Assembly (NCBI GenBank): GCA_944390715.1
Contig: CALXQS010000013.1
Span: forward strand, 1 to 60,489
DNA length: 60,489 nucleotides
Direction of reading: 5' to 3'
DNA from: an uncultured Duodenibacillus sp.
GTDB taxonomy: Bacteria; Pseudomonadota; Gammaproteobacteria; Burkholderiales; Burkholderiaceae_F
The position numbers and the translations under genes were made by a program. Below the pieces are notes generated by a model. The model saw only the letters and a list, made by a program, of their open reading frames with translations, had not been told where the DNA came from and searched no databases. Every line of letters starts with the position of its first letter. Within the stretch, counting starts at the first letter, position 1. Positions 27,893-36,764 of the stretch are shown piece by piece.

Positions 27893-29290
27893 ATGACTAT
27901 GATTGCCAATACCATCGCGCTTGTGGTGATTTTCTGCGTCGGTTACATGATCGTCAAGAAAGTCTACCCGACCGCAGTGCTGTTTCTGGCCGGCATCATT
28001 CTGCTGGCAGCTGCCGTGATTCTCGATGTCGACCCCGGCATCGTTCTCAAGAAGTCGACCGGCTCTGATTTCTTCGACATCTTCAAGGTCATTGAGCAGG
28101 TTTCGTCTTCAACCTTGGCTGGCTTGGGCCTCAACATCATGTGCATGGGCGGTTTTGCCAAGTACATGGACAAGCTCGAAGCTGGTCGCGCTCTTTACGA
28201 TATCGTCGGCGCACCGCTCAAGTACATCAAGAACCCGTACATTCTCGCCATGGCCGGCTTCTGCGTGGACCAGTTCCTCGGCATGGCCATCCCGTCGGCT
28301 TCGGGTCTTGCCCTGCTGATGATGGTGACCCTGTATCCCGTTCTGATTCGTGCCGGCGTTACCCGCATGACCGCTGTCTGCGTGATTGCTGCCGGCCGCT
28401 TCTTTGACCTTGGCCCGGGCTCTGCATCGTGCAACATGTCCTGCAAGACGGCCGGCATTGAATGGGCCGACTACTTCTTGAACTGGCAGATGAGTATCTA
28501 CTGGGCCTTGCTGCCGACGATGCTGATCACCATGTACTTCACGCAGAAGTACTGGGATAAGAAGGAAGGCGTCGACCCCGGTTACGTTGCTCTGCAGGAA
28601 CAGTTCCGCAAAGAAGCTGAAAACGAAGGCTACAAGGCTCCGAAGATCTACGCTCTTCTCACGCTGCTGCCTCTGATCATCCTGCTGACGTTCAACCCGA
28701 TCGTTATCGGCCGCTTGGGCATCAACATCAAGGTCGGCATCCCGACAGCCGTGTTCATCACCATTTGCGCCGGCATGATTTGCGAATTCATCCGTACGCG
28801 TGACGGCCGCGAAGTGATGTCGAGCCTCAAGGTCTTCTTCGAAGGCATGGGCAAGTACTTCGCCCTGGTTGTGACGCTCATCATCGCTGGTCAGGTGTTC
28901 GGCAAGGGCTTGACGGCAATCGGCGCTGTGAACGCGCTGATCGAAAGCGCCGAATCTCTCGGCCTGGGCGTCTTCAGCATGATCCTCGTCATGGGCATCA
29001 TCATCGGCATCATCGCCTTCTTGATGGGTTCGGGCAATGCTCCGTTCTACTCCTTCGCTTCGATCTGCCCGCCGATCGCAGAGAAGTTCGGCGTGCATGC
29101 TGCTGACATCCTGCTGCCGTTGCAGACGATGACCGGCTTTGGCCGCACGATGTCCCCCGTGACCGGCGGTATCGTTGCCGTTGCTGGTTTGGCAGGTGTT
29201 TCTCCCTTCCATATCGTCAAGCGCAACGCCTTCCCGCTGATCTGCTGCATCATCGTCAACTTCTTGTTGACCTACTTCGTGATCCTGTAA
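27893..29290 (+). CDS. DcuC-family anaerobic dicarboxylate carrier
   Basis: This 465-residue integral membrane protein has about 12 hydrophobic segments and resembles DcuC-type C4-dicarboxylate carriers (SASGLALLMMVTLYPVLIR, FLMGSGNAPFYSF, PLQTMTGFGRTMSPVTGG). The family exchanges or exports dicarboxylates in anaerobic bacteria. The ATG at 27893 follows AGGAAG; another ATG lies two codons in. Codon use is as strongly biased as in the dehydratase upstream. Its position between two lyase-type genes suggests that it imports their substrate or exports their product. Confidence 0.85.
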   Translation: MTMIANTIALVVIFCVGYMIVKKVYPTAVLFLAGIILLAAAVILDVDPGIVLKKSTGSDFFDIFKVIEQVSSSTLAGLGLNIMCMGGFAKYMDKLEAGRALYDIVGAPLKYIKNPYILAMAGFCVDQFLGMAIPSASGLALLMMVTLYPVLIRAGVTRMTAVCVIAAGRFFDLGPGSASCNMSCKTAGIEWADYFLNWQMSIYWALLPTMLITMYFTQKYWDKKEGVDPGYVALQEQFRKEAENEGYKAPKIYALLTLLPLIILLTFNPIVIGRLGINIKVGIPTAVFITICAGMICEFIRTRDGREVMSSLKVFFEGMGKYFALVVTLIIAGQVFGKGLTAIGAVNALIESAESLGLGVFSMILVMGIIIGIIAFLMGSGNAPFYSFASICPPIAEKFGVHAADILLPLQTMTGFGRTMSPVTGGIVAVAGLAGVSPFHIVKRNAFPLICCIIVNFLLTYFVIL

Positions 29291-29316
29291 TTCTCAGGTC
29301 CACTTAGTGATCACTC

Positions 29317-29353
29317 GGGTCATCACGAATGCATGTTTGTGATGACCCTTTTT
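29317..29353 (+). terminator. Terminator-like hairpin between carrier and PrpD gene
   Basis: GGGTCATCAC and GTGATGACCC form a ten-pair stem with a 12-base loop, followed by TTTTT. It lies only 13 bases ahead of the PrpD start codon, so it probably reduces read-through, and its T run merges with the PrpD ribosome-binding region. Confidence 0.7.
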
Positions 29354-29366
29354 ACAGGGATTTCAA

Positions 29367-30698
29367 ATGAACGAACCTATCCAACTGGGACTCGCAGAAT
29401 TCATCGCTAACTGCGACATTTCCAAAATTGACGAACACTTCAAGGCCGATGCCCGTCTCCGCATCCTTGACTGGATTGGGTGCGCGGCCGCAGGCGCCGA
29501 CTATCCGCAAATGCAGATTGCCTCGAAGTATCTCTTTTCTTTGGGAGAAACCGGCAGCTGCACAATCGTTGGCCACGGCAGCGGACACTCGGCGCGCAAC
29601 GCGGCCTATCTCAACGGCATTGCCGGCCATGTCTGCGAACTTGACGACGGACACCGTACAGCCATCGGACACCCGGGCTGCATCACGCTTCCTGTTGCAC
29701 TGGCTTTGGCCGAGCAAACAAACGCCACAGGCGCAGATTTTCTCAAGGCCGTGATTTTGGGCTACGACATGTTCGCCCGCATGGGCCGCACGCTCAACCC
29801 CACGCACTACCGCACCTGGCACACGACGGGCACCGCCGGCACGCTTGCCGCCGCTGCCGCTGCCGCGAGCCTCTTGAAGCTTGATGCCGAACAGGTCAAC
29901 AATGCGCTTGGCATTGCAGCCACGAGCGCCGGCGGCATTGTTGAGTCCTTCGGCACGCATGCCAAGGCAACCAACATTGCGCTTGCCTGCCAAAACGGCT
30001 TGGATTCGGCTGAGCTTGCCAAGCTTGGATTCACCGGCTCGCACTCCGCGCTGTTGGGCAAGAAGGGCTTTATTGCCGCCACCTGCACGGAACCGCACAT
30101 TGAAAATCTCGAGAATCCCTCGGAAGCCTCCCTTGTTTCCGATACGGCCTTCTTCAAGGTCTACTCTTCGTGCGGCCACACCAACTCGCCGCTTGACGTC
30201 GTCTTCATGATGAAAAAGAAGTACGGCATCAAGGCCGAGGACATCGAAAGCGTTCAGGTCAAGACCTACAAGGTTTCCGTGGATCTCACCTCGCAGCTGA
30301 AGACCGCCACGGAAGACGAAGCCAAGTTCTCGCTTCCGTACTGCATCGCTCTGGCCTTCCTCTTTGGCAGCGTCTCGCTCAACTACTTCGCCGCGTCCTA
30401 TCGCACTGATGAAACCGTGCTCGGCCTTGCCCGCCGCATCAAGGTTGAGGAAGATCCGGCCGCCACGGCCCGCTTCCCGCACCGCCAGGCCCGCGTCATC
30501 ATCACGCTCAAAGACGGACGCGTCTTTGACGAAATCACGCTTGATTCGTGCGACAACGCCGATGAAGAGCAGATCGTCGCCAAGTTCGAGGCCGCCGTGC
30601 CGTTTTATGACGCCGAGCGCCGTGCGCGCATCATTGATCTTGTCAAGAACATCGATGCGCAGCCCGACGTGCATGCGCTTGCAAAGCTGCTTTCTTAA
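29367..30698 (+). CDS. MmgE/PrpD-family protein
   Basis: This 443-residue protein is of the MmgE/PrpD fold. The family includes 2-methylcitrate dehydratase, cis-aconitate decarboxylase and iminodisuccinate epimerase. Matching segments are LDWIGCAAAGADYPQ, GHVCELDDGHR, HPGCITLPVALALAEQ and YSSCGHTNSPLDVV. The enzymes act on di- and tricarboxylates without a metal cluster. It is the third gene of the locus, after a terminator-like hairpin. Codon use is less extreme than in the two genes before it. Since prpB and prpC are absent, methylcitrate is unlikely as substrate; a product of the enolase-type dehydratase is plausible. Confidence 0.85.
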   Translation: MNEPIQLGLAEFIANCDISKIDEHFKADARLRILDWIGCAAAGADYPQMQIASKYLFSLGETGSCTIVGHGSGHSARNAAYLNGIAGHVCELDDGHRTAIGHPGCITLPVALALAEQTNATGADFLKAVILGYDMFARMGRTLNPTHYRTWHTTGTAGTLAAAAAAASLLKLDAEQVNNALGIAATSAGGIVESFGTHAKATNIALACQNGLDSAELAKLGFTGSHSALLGKKGFIAATCTEPHIENLENPSEASLVSDTAFFKVYSSCGHTNSPLDVVFMMKKKYGIKAEDIESVQVKTYKVSVDLTSQLKTATEDEAKFSLPYCIALAFLFGSVSLNYFAASYRTDETVLGLARRIKVEEDPAATARFPHRQARVIITLKDGRVFDEITLDSCDNADEEQIVAKFEAAVPFYDAERRARIIDLVKNIDAQPDVHALAKLLS

Positions 30699-30743
30699 TT
30701 CGCAATTCTTTTTTCTGCTCGCATAAGCTTTTATGCACTTTTC

Positions 30744-30783
30744 GCGCCCGAGGCTTTCTTCTTTGTGCCCGGGCGCTTTTTTT
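30744..30783 (+). terminator. Terminator of the PrpD gene
   Basis: GCGCCCG and CGGGCGC pair around a 19-base loop, followed by TTTTTTT. It is the only strong structure in the 323-base gap between the PrpD gene and prfB. A -10-like TATAAT lies further on at 30905. Confidence 0.75.
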
Positions 30784-30904
30784 GGGCTTTTGCAGGTCCT
30801 TGCAAAATGCCTTTTGCCGCATGGGCCGCAAGCAATGCTCCAAGCGGGCATCCGTCAAGCCGTTTGCGATCAAAAAAACGAAAGTGCGCGCCAACCGGCC
30901 TCGG

Positions 30905-30910
30905 TATAAT
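30905..30910 (+). promoter_or_regulatory. Possible -10 box of prfB
   Basis: A perfect TATAAT lies 112 bases before the prfB ATG. No good -35 box is found 17 bases upstream (AAGTGC), so the promoter is tentative. Confidence 0.35.
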
Positions 30911-31021
30911 GCGAGTTTCCGTTTTAATCATTACCTGCCTTGATTGTCCCAAGAACAGACGCACAAACGTTCTGGGGGCAAGCGATCAGGCAGCAACTTC
31001 CTCACCTACGTGAGCATCTAC

Positions 31022-32126
31022 ATGGAAGCTGAACGCATCAATTTCATCAACAATCTGTGCGATGACCTGGCTCACCGTCTTGCTGAGCTTAGGGGGTATC
31101 TTTGACGTCGACCGCAAGGAAAGACGCCTCGAAGAAGTCAATCGCGAAGTAGAAAATCCTGCGCTCTGGGACGATCCCAAGAGAGCTCAGGAAATCGGCA
31201 AGGAGCAAAAGCTTCTTGAGGACTTGGTCGGCACGTTCAAGCGGCTCACCGCAGGCGTGGCTGACGCCAAGGAACTTTTCAACATGGCCGTTGAAGAAGG
31301 CGACGAGGCCGGCGCTCAGAGCATTGCTCTTGAGGTCGAAGACTACGGCCGCGACGTTGAAAAGCTCGAATTCAAGCGCATGTTCAACCGTCCGCAGGAC
31401 AGCGCCAACTGCTACATCGAAATTCAAGCCGGCGCTGGCGGCACCGAAGCGCAGGACTGGGCGAGCATGCTCGAGCGCATGTACCTGCGCTACACCGAAC
31501 GCTCCGGCTTTTCGGCCAAGCTCACCGAAGAAACCGAAGGCGACGTCGCAGGCATCAAGGGCTGCACGATTTATGTCGAAGGCCAATGGGCCTACGGAAC
31601 GCTGCGCACCGAAACAGGCATTCACCGTCTGGTGCGCAAAAGCCCCTTTGACGCCAATGCCCGCCGCCACACATCCTTTGCATCGGTTTTCGTCTACCCT
31701 GAAGTCGACGACTCGATTGAAATCACGATCAATCCTGCAGATCTGCGCGTAGACGTCTTTCGCGCGTCGGGCGCCGGCGGCCAGCACATTCAAAAGACCG
31801 AATCGGCCGTGCGCATCACGCACATTCCCACAGGCATCGTAACGGTCTGCCAGGACGATCGCAGCCAGCACAACAATCGCGAGCAGGCCATGCGCCAGCT
31901 CAAGGCCAAGCTCTACGATCTCGAATTGAGAAAACGCATGGCCGAGCAGGAAAAGATTGAGGAAAACAAGAGCGACATCGGCTGGGGCCATCAGATCCGC
32001 AGCTACGTGCTCGACCAGAGCCGCGTCAAGGATCTGCGCACCAATGTCGAAACCGGCAACACGGGCGCAGTGCTCGACGGCGATCTGGATCAATTCATTG
32101 AAGCCAGCCTCAAAATGGGCATCTGA
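31022..32126 (+). CDS. prfB: Peptide chain release factor RF2, programmed +1 frameshift
   Basis: RF2 ends translation at TGA and TAA. The gene is in two frames. From the ATG at 31022 there are 27 codons ([16 protein letters not shown] start) to an in-frame TGA at 31103-31105. After a +1 slip on CTT, reading continues as [18 protein letters not shown] to the stop at 32126, giving 367 residues against 365 in E. coli. The protein has the RF2 stop-reading tripeptide SPF (in [14 protein letters not shown]) and the catalytic GGQ at 252-254. It is followed 38 bases later by lysS, the classic prfB-lysS pair. Confidence 0.97.
31091..31105 (+). other. RF2 programmed frameshift site
   Basis: AGGGGG (31091-31096) acts as an internal Shine-Dalgarno element, spaced before CTT TGA C (31100-31106). 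This is the autoregulatory slip site of bacterial prfB. When RF2 is scarce the TGA is read slowly and ribosomes shift to +1, making more RF2. The element AGGGGGTATCTTTGAC is identical to the E. coli site. Confidence 0.97.
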
Positions 32127-32164
32127 TCATCTCAGTTCAACAATTTCTTTTGAAAAATTTTGTC

Positions 32165-33691
32165 ATGAGCGAAGAAAACACAAAGAGCACGACTGCCGCG
32201 GCCGCAGCCGAAGATGAAAACCACATCATCGCCGAGCGCCGCGCAAAGCTTGCGCACCTGCGCGAGACGGGCGTTGCCTATCCCAATGATTTCGTGCGCA
32301 AGGATCTGTTCGGCGACCTGCGCGAGGCCTGGGGCGAGAAGACGCGCGAAGAACTCGAAGAAGCCGCTCCTCAAGTGGCGGTTTCCGGTCGCATGATGCT
32401 CAAGCGCGTCATGGGCAAGGCAAGCTTTGCCACCGTGCGCGACTTCACGGGAAGCATGCAGTACTTCGTCGGCGCAAACGACGTAGGCCCTGAAGCCTAT
32501 GCCATGTTCAAGACGCTTGACTTGGGCGACATCGTCGCTGCCGAAGGCACGCTCTTTCGCACCAACAAGGGCGAGCTCTCGGTGCGCGTCAAGAAGCTGC
32601 GCCTGCTCACCAAGTCGCTCAGACCGCTTCCGGACAAGCACAAGGGACTTTCCGACCCCGAAATGTGCTGCCGCCAGCGCTACACCGACCTCATCATCAA
32701 CGAGGAAAGCCGCCAGCGCTTTCTCACGCGCTTTAAGGCCGTTTCGGCCATTCGCCGCTACATGGAAGAACACCGCTTCGTGGAAGTCGAAACCCCGATG
32801 CTCAACCCGATTCCGGGCGGTGCAAATGCCAAGCCCTTCATTACGCACCACAATGCGCTCGACATTGATCAGTACCTGCGCATTGCCCCTGAGCTTTACT
32901 TGAAGCGTTTGGTGGTAGGCGGCTTTGAGCGCGTCTTTGAGCTCAACCGGTGCTTTAGAAACGAAGGCATCGATACGCGCCACAATCCTGAATTCACGAC
33001 GATTGAGTTTTACGCCACGTACTGGACGTACCGCGATCAGATTGCCTTTACGGAAAAGCTTTTGCGGCACGTGGCGCGTGAGGCCACGGGCTCGGAAGTG
33101 CTCAACTATCAGGGCACCGAAATCGATCTCTCCAAGCCCTTTGCGCAGCTCACGCCCGAAGAGGCCATTTTGAAGTACGCGCCGCAGTACACGACCGAAA
33201 ACTTAAAGGACGAAGCGTTTTTGCGCGCTGAACTCAAGCGTCTGGGCGCCCCGCAGCCCGACTACGTCGGCTTGGGCGCATTGGTGATGGCGCTTTTTGA
33301 AGAAACCGCTGAATCCAAGCTCATCCAGCCCACCTTCATCATCAACTACCCGGTTGAAGTAAGCCCGCTTGCACGCGCCTCTGACGCCAACCCAGAGATG
33401 ACCGAGCGCTTTGAGCTCTTCATCTATGGACGAGAAACCGCCAACGGCTTCTCGGAATTAAATGATCCCGAAGATCAGGCACGGCGCTTTCAGGCTCAGG
33501 CTGACGCCAAGAGCCACGGAGATGATGAGGCCATGTTCTACGACGCAGACTTCATCCGCGCGCTTGAATATGGTCTGCCGCCCACGGCTGGATGCGGCAT
33601 CGGCATTGACCGCTTCGTGATGCTTCTGACCAACGCTTCGACTATCCGCGAAGTACTGCTCTTTCCGGCCATGCGTCCCGAGTGCGCTTAA
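32165..33691 (+). CDS. lysS: Lysyl-tRNA synthetase, class II
   Basis: This 508-residue enzyme charges tRNA-Lys. An N-terminal OB-fold anticodon-binding domain (about 55-160) precedes a class II catalytic domain with motif 2 ([20 protein letters not shown]) and motif 3 ([11 protein letters not shown]). The ATG at 32165 begins MSEENTKST; an in-frame TTG lies five codons upstream, and no clear ribosome site is seen for either. It follows prfB and is closed by a terminator at 33724. Confidence 0.96.
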   Translation: MSEENTKSTTAAAAAEDENHIIAERRAKLAHLRETGVAYPNDFVRKDLFGDLREAWGEKTREELEEAAPQVAVSGRMMLKRVMGKASFATVRDFTGSMQYFVGANDVGPEAYAMFKTLDLGDIVAAEGTLFRTNKGELSVRVKKLRLLTKSLRPLPDKHKGLSDPEMCCRQRYTDLIINEESRQRFLTRFKAVSAIRRYMEEHRFVEVETPMLNPIPGGANAKPFITHHNALDIDQYLRIAPELYLKRLVVGGFERVFELNRCFRNEGIDTRHNPEFTTIEFYATYWTYRDQIAFTEKLLRHVAREATGSEVLNYQGTEIDLSKPFAQLTPEEAILKYAPQYTTENLKDEAFLRAELKRLGAPQPDYVGLGALVMALFEETAESKLIQPTFIINYPVEVSPLARASDANPEMTERFELFIYGRETANGFSELNDPEDQARRFQAQADAKSHGDDEAMFYDADFIRALEYGLPPTAGCGIGIDRFVMLLTNASTIREVLLFPAMRPECA

Positions 33692-33723
33692 ATCCGATCT
33701 GCTTTGATTAAGCAAGGTCGCTG

Positions 33724-33764
33724 ATGCGCCGTTTGCTCCTTAGGAGTCAGAGCGGCGCATTTTT
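33724..33764 (+). terminator. Terminator of prfB-lysS
   Basis: ATGCGCCG and CGGCGCAT pair around a 21-base loop that itself holds an inner CTCCTTAGGAG hairpin, followed by TTTT. Confidence 0.8.
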
Positions 33765-33776
33765 ATGTGTTTTTTT

Positions 33777-33823
33777 GAAATTTTCGCGATTGCAATAGCG
33801 GAAATTTTGAATTTTTCGCGATT
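33777..33823. repeat. Repeated TTTTCGCGATT and partial palindrome upstream of ATPase gene
   Basis: GAAATTTTCGC and GCGGAAATTTT form an imperfect inverted repeat at 33777-33808. TTTTCGCGATT occurs twice in direct orientation, near 33781 and 33813. A related TTTTCGC...GCGAAAA palindrome sits at the second ATPase remnant (35450-35495), suggesting a shared operator. Apart from this, the 33765-33954 gap shows nothing clear. Confidence 0.5.
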
Positions 33824-33954
33824 ACACTTTCAGCCTATTTAAAATCCCATCGATCGTAATCGATGAAATTGCAAGATATCCAAACATCTTCGACTATAAC
33901 CGATGGCGTTAGGTTTCCTATCGCATCAAACTTTTCCCGGAGACCGTCGTTCCG

Positions 33955-35163
33955 ATCATCAACAGATCCTCACTTGTTGATCAAATTCGTCCTTACTACA
34001 CCGATGGCTTAATAAAAGTCATCACCGGACTGCGTCGTACGGGAAAATCCTCGCTGCTCGGATTAATCGCCGAGTACATGCAGCACCTACACCGGCCTAA
34101 AGACTCGTTTGTGCAGCTTAACTTCGAAGATTTCGGTCTTCGCAGTTTGAAAACCGCACAGGCTCTGCATGAGTACATCGAAGCTTTCGTCTCGCACACG
34201 TCCAATCGAGCAACGGTCATGCTCGATGAAGTTCAAAACGTCGAGGATTGGGAAGACTGCATTAATTCGCTCAGGGCAAGGAACCTTTGCGACATTTTCA
34301 TCACGGGCTCAAATTCCAAGCTGCTCTCGGGCGAGCTCGCTACGCATCTTGCCGGCAGAACGCTTCAATTCGAAGTCTTTCCGTTTTCGTTTTCCGAGTT
34401 TAGAGACTCGCGCCTTCAGATTGATTGCGCTGAACCGATCTCGAAAACGCGGCAAGACTTTCTTACCTGGGGCGGGATGCCCGGCTTGTCTTTGTACCCA
34501 AATCTCGAAGCGGGCCGCCTCTATCTGAGAGACGCCTATGAGAGCATTGTTTTGCGCGACGTCGCCCAGCGCTGCGGCATTCGTCAGAGTGCCGTGCTCG
34601 AAGGGCTCTTTGCCTATCTGCTCGAGCAGGCAGGGCATCGGATCAGCGCCGCCAACATTGAAAAGTATTTGAAATCCCAAAAAATTTCCCTTTCTCGAGA
34701 CGCGCTTTTGGATTACATCAAAGCCGGCACTGACGCATTTGTCTTCCATTGGCTCGAGAGCGTTGATGCCAAAGGCAAGCGCGTCTTTATCTTTCAACCC
34801 AAAATGTACGTCTGCGACCATGGCTTTCGAGAGGGCGTCTTTGCCGGCAGCAATGCGCTCAACATTGACCAAGTGCTCGAAAACATCGTCTGCATCGAAC
34901 TAAAGCGGCGCAGCTGGTCAATCCGAACCGGCGACGAAGCCGGCAGGGAAATTGACTTCGTTGCCGAAAAATCTGGTTCTCGCCTGTACGTGCAGGTCTG
35001 CTACCTGCTTACCGGTGAGGAGACTTTCAAGCGCGAGTTTGAACCGCTTGCCCGCGTTCAGGACAACTATCCCAAACTAGTGCTCTCGCTTGATCCCATC
35101 GCGCGTCCTTACAAAGGTATTGATCATCAAAATTTGGTCGAATTTCTTCTCAAGTCCGAATAA
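33955..35163 (+). pseudogene. DUF4143-type ATPase with lost or non-standard start codon
   Basis: This frame encodes about 402 residues of an AAA-like ATPase: IKVITGLRRTGKSSLL (Walker A), MLDEVQNVEDWEDCIN (Walker B), ITGSNSKLLSGELATHLAGR, and the C-terminal DUF4143 nuclease-like region with a basic-acidic EIDFVAEK segment. Relatives start with M-I-N-R before this region. Here the equivalent codon is ATC (33955), and no ATG, GTG or TTG lies in frame between the stop at 33910 and the Walker A codons. The first ATG, at 34078, would remove Walker A. Either ATC is used as a rare start or the gene has lost its start codon; everything downstream is intact. Function of the family is uncertain. Confidence 0.7.
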
Positions 35164-35460
35164 CGCCACGTGCTGCGCTTCATCAATGACGATATTTGGA
35201 ACAAGCCGCAAAATCGCTTCGGCGTCGCTCTTTGATCCAATCCTCAGCTGTTCTGCATCGGAGGCGTAGTCGCAGTTGAACCACCTTATTTCGCCTGAAA
35301 GCGTTTCGACCTGCTGCCGCAAAAAGGTCGTCTTGCCGCAGCGACGCAATCCGATGATGTCGACAGTTGCGGGCGGCGTTGCCGCCGCGACATTCCTTTC
35401 CAAATCTCGATTAATGAAGTCAGCTATTTTTTCAGCCCCAGAAAAATTCGGAACTGTCAT
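35077..35460 (-). pseudogene. N-terminal remnant of a second DUF4143-type ATPase
   Basis: Reading leftward from the ATG at 35460, MTVPNFSGAEKIADFINRD leads into IIGLRRCGKTTFLRQQVE (Walker A) and IVIDEAQHV (Walker B). Similarity then ends near 35165, exactly where the stop codon of the opposing ATPase lies. The rest of the frame is antisense to that gene and closes at 35077. About 100 residues remain of roughly 400. The two related genes are tail to tail, so a recombination or inversion event probably replaced the missing part. Confidence 0.72.
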
Positions 35461-35495
35461 AGCGAAAATTGCATATTTTTCGCTATGACAGTTCC
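35450..35495. repeat. Long perfect palindrome at the ATPase remnant
   Basis: Two 19-base arms, GGAACTGTCATAGCGAAAA and its complement, surround an 8-base centre and overlap the start codon of the ATPase remnant. It may be the operator of that gene. It could also end the tonB operon, since on the minus strand it is followed by GAATTTTTC. Confidence 0.7.
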
Positions 35496-35528
35496 GTAGG
35501 TGGAAATTTGCGACTGACAACATTGAGT

Positions 35529-36341
35529 TCAATCCTGCAAGGAAAACACGACCGGCACATCCACCGTCATCTGCGGCGCGCCTTCAATGCGCATGCCCAA
35601 CAGCTTGTCGGCCGCTCTTGCCGCTGCACGGTTTAAGAGCGCCGAGCGATGCTTTTTCTTAACATCAACGGAAGAGATCAAACCTCCGGCTGCGATGCGG
35701 ACCGTGAGCAGCACCTTGCCTTCGACGCCTGTCTGCCGCGCCCTGCGCGGGTAGCTCTTATTGGCCTCAATCACGTTGACGATCACGGCCAGAGCACTTT
35801 CTTGAGCCTGTTTTGCTCGCCCCAAATTGGAACCAGCGGAAAGGCCGACGCCGCCTGAAGCGCCGACAGCATCTGAGCCCGTGCTTTTGACCTCGCTTGC
35901 CAGGGATTCATTTACTTTTTGCACGACTGCTTTAGGCTCCGACTGAGGCTGAGGCCTAGGCTGAGCCTTGGACTTGGGCGCGGGTTTGGGGCGCACCTTC
36001 GGCTTAGGAACGGGCTTAGGCTCAAGTTTGGGTTCCGGCTTTGACTCAATGACAGGCTCAGCAATTTTCTTTTCGATCTGAAAATCGCTTTTGGCGACCG
36101 TGTGTTCAATGAGCGTTTCGTTGGGCTTTTGCGCCGCCAGCGGTTCTTCCACGAGAGGCACCACGATTTTTTGGCGCATCACGCCCGACGGAAGGCTCGG
36201 CACGGAAATGGCCTGCGTAACGCTGTTCATACCGACGGCAGCAATCAAGGCTGCTGCAAATGCGACGAGCACGCCGCGAGCCCCTCGAGCCGCCGCTAGC
36301 GCTTCGCGCTGGGCGTTAATTTTGGGAGCTTTCTTGGACAT
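35529..36341 (-). CDS. tonB: TonB energy transducer
   Basis: This 270-residue protein has a single N-terminal membrane anchor (about 24-45; GVLVAFAAALIAAVGMNSV), then a long Pro/Lys/Glu-rich spacer (about 75-150). The C-terminal TonB domain contains YPRRARQTGVEGKVLL and ends SLQD. TonB carries inner-membrane proton energy to outer-membrane receptors. The ATG at 36341 overlaps the end of exbD by 26 bases; AAGG precedes it. It is the last gene of the minus-strand heme block and presumably serves the receptor at 41435-43570. Confidence 0.92.
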   Translation of the reverse strand: MSKKAPKINAQREALAAARGARGVLVAFAAALIAAVGMNSVTQAISVPSLPSGVMRQKIVVPLVEEPLAAQKPNETLIEHTVAKSDFQIEKKIAEPVIESKPEPKLEPKPVPKPKVRPKPAPKSKAQPRPQPQSEPKAVVQKVNESLASEVKSTGSDAVGASGGVGLSAGSNLGRAKQAQESALAVIVNVIEANKSYPRRARQTGVEGKVLLTVRIAAGGLISSVDVKKKHRSALLNRAAARAADKLLGMRIEGAPQMTVDVPVVFSLQD

Positions 36342-36747
36342 TTTCTGCAGCACCTTCTTGCTTAGTGCTGATCACAAAGCGACCTTCGCGCTTGTCTTTG
36401 GCCAAATCAAGCACTGAAACGAAAACCCCAAAATCGGACCCTTTGTCCATGTAGATGTTAAGAAGCTTCTGCGGATTGGCGTCAAGCTCTGAGGCCAACT
36501 CTGCAAGCGTCACCTGACGCTCTTGATCAAGCCAAAATGTGCCGTCGGACTTGACGTTTAAAAGAATCTCGTCTCTTTTCCCGCTTGCTTCGGCATGCAC
36601 GGCTTCAGGCAAAACAATCTCCAGCACGGGACGAGAAAACGTCATCGTCAGCACAAAAAAGATGATGAGCATGAATAGACAGTCGATCAAAGGCGTGAGA
36701 TCAATCTGCGGCTCTTCATCAAAATTACCGAAAAAATTGCTGTCCAT
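36316..36747 (-). CDS. exbD: ExbD biopolymer transport protein
   Basis: This 143-residue protein has one membrane helix near the N-terminus (IDCLFMLIIFFVLTMTF, about 21-38) containing the essential Asp22, and a periplasmic domain. With ExbB it forms the proton channel that drives TonB. It lies 17 bases after exbB and overlaps tonB. The tail beyond the usual ExbD end is rich in Glu and Gln (TKQEGAAENVQESSQN). Confidence 0.92.
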   Translation of the reverse strand: MDSNFFGNFDEEPQIDLTPLIDCLFMLIIFFVLTMTFSRPVLEIVLPEAVHAEASGKRDEILLNVKSDGTFWLDQERQVTLAELASELDANPQKLLNIYMDKGSDFGVFVSVLDLAKDKREGRFVISTKQEGAAENVQESSQN

Positions 36748-36764
36748 CGCAGTTTCCTTTGCGC

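Noticed and set aside
29352..30851. Long minus-strand frame opposite the PrpD gene
   Set aside because: It is a shadow of the real gene with low-complexity Arg/Gly/Val-rich sequence.
33955..35495. The ATPase pair as a toxin-antitoxin or defence module
   Set aside because: No toxin, nuclease partner or linked defence gene is seen; only two broken members of one ATPase family.
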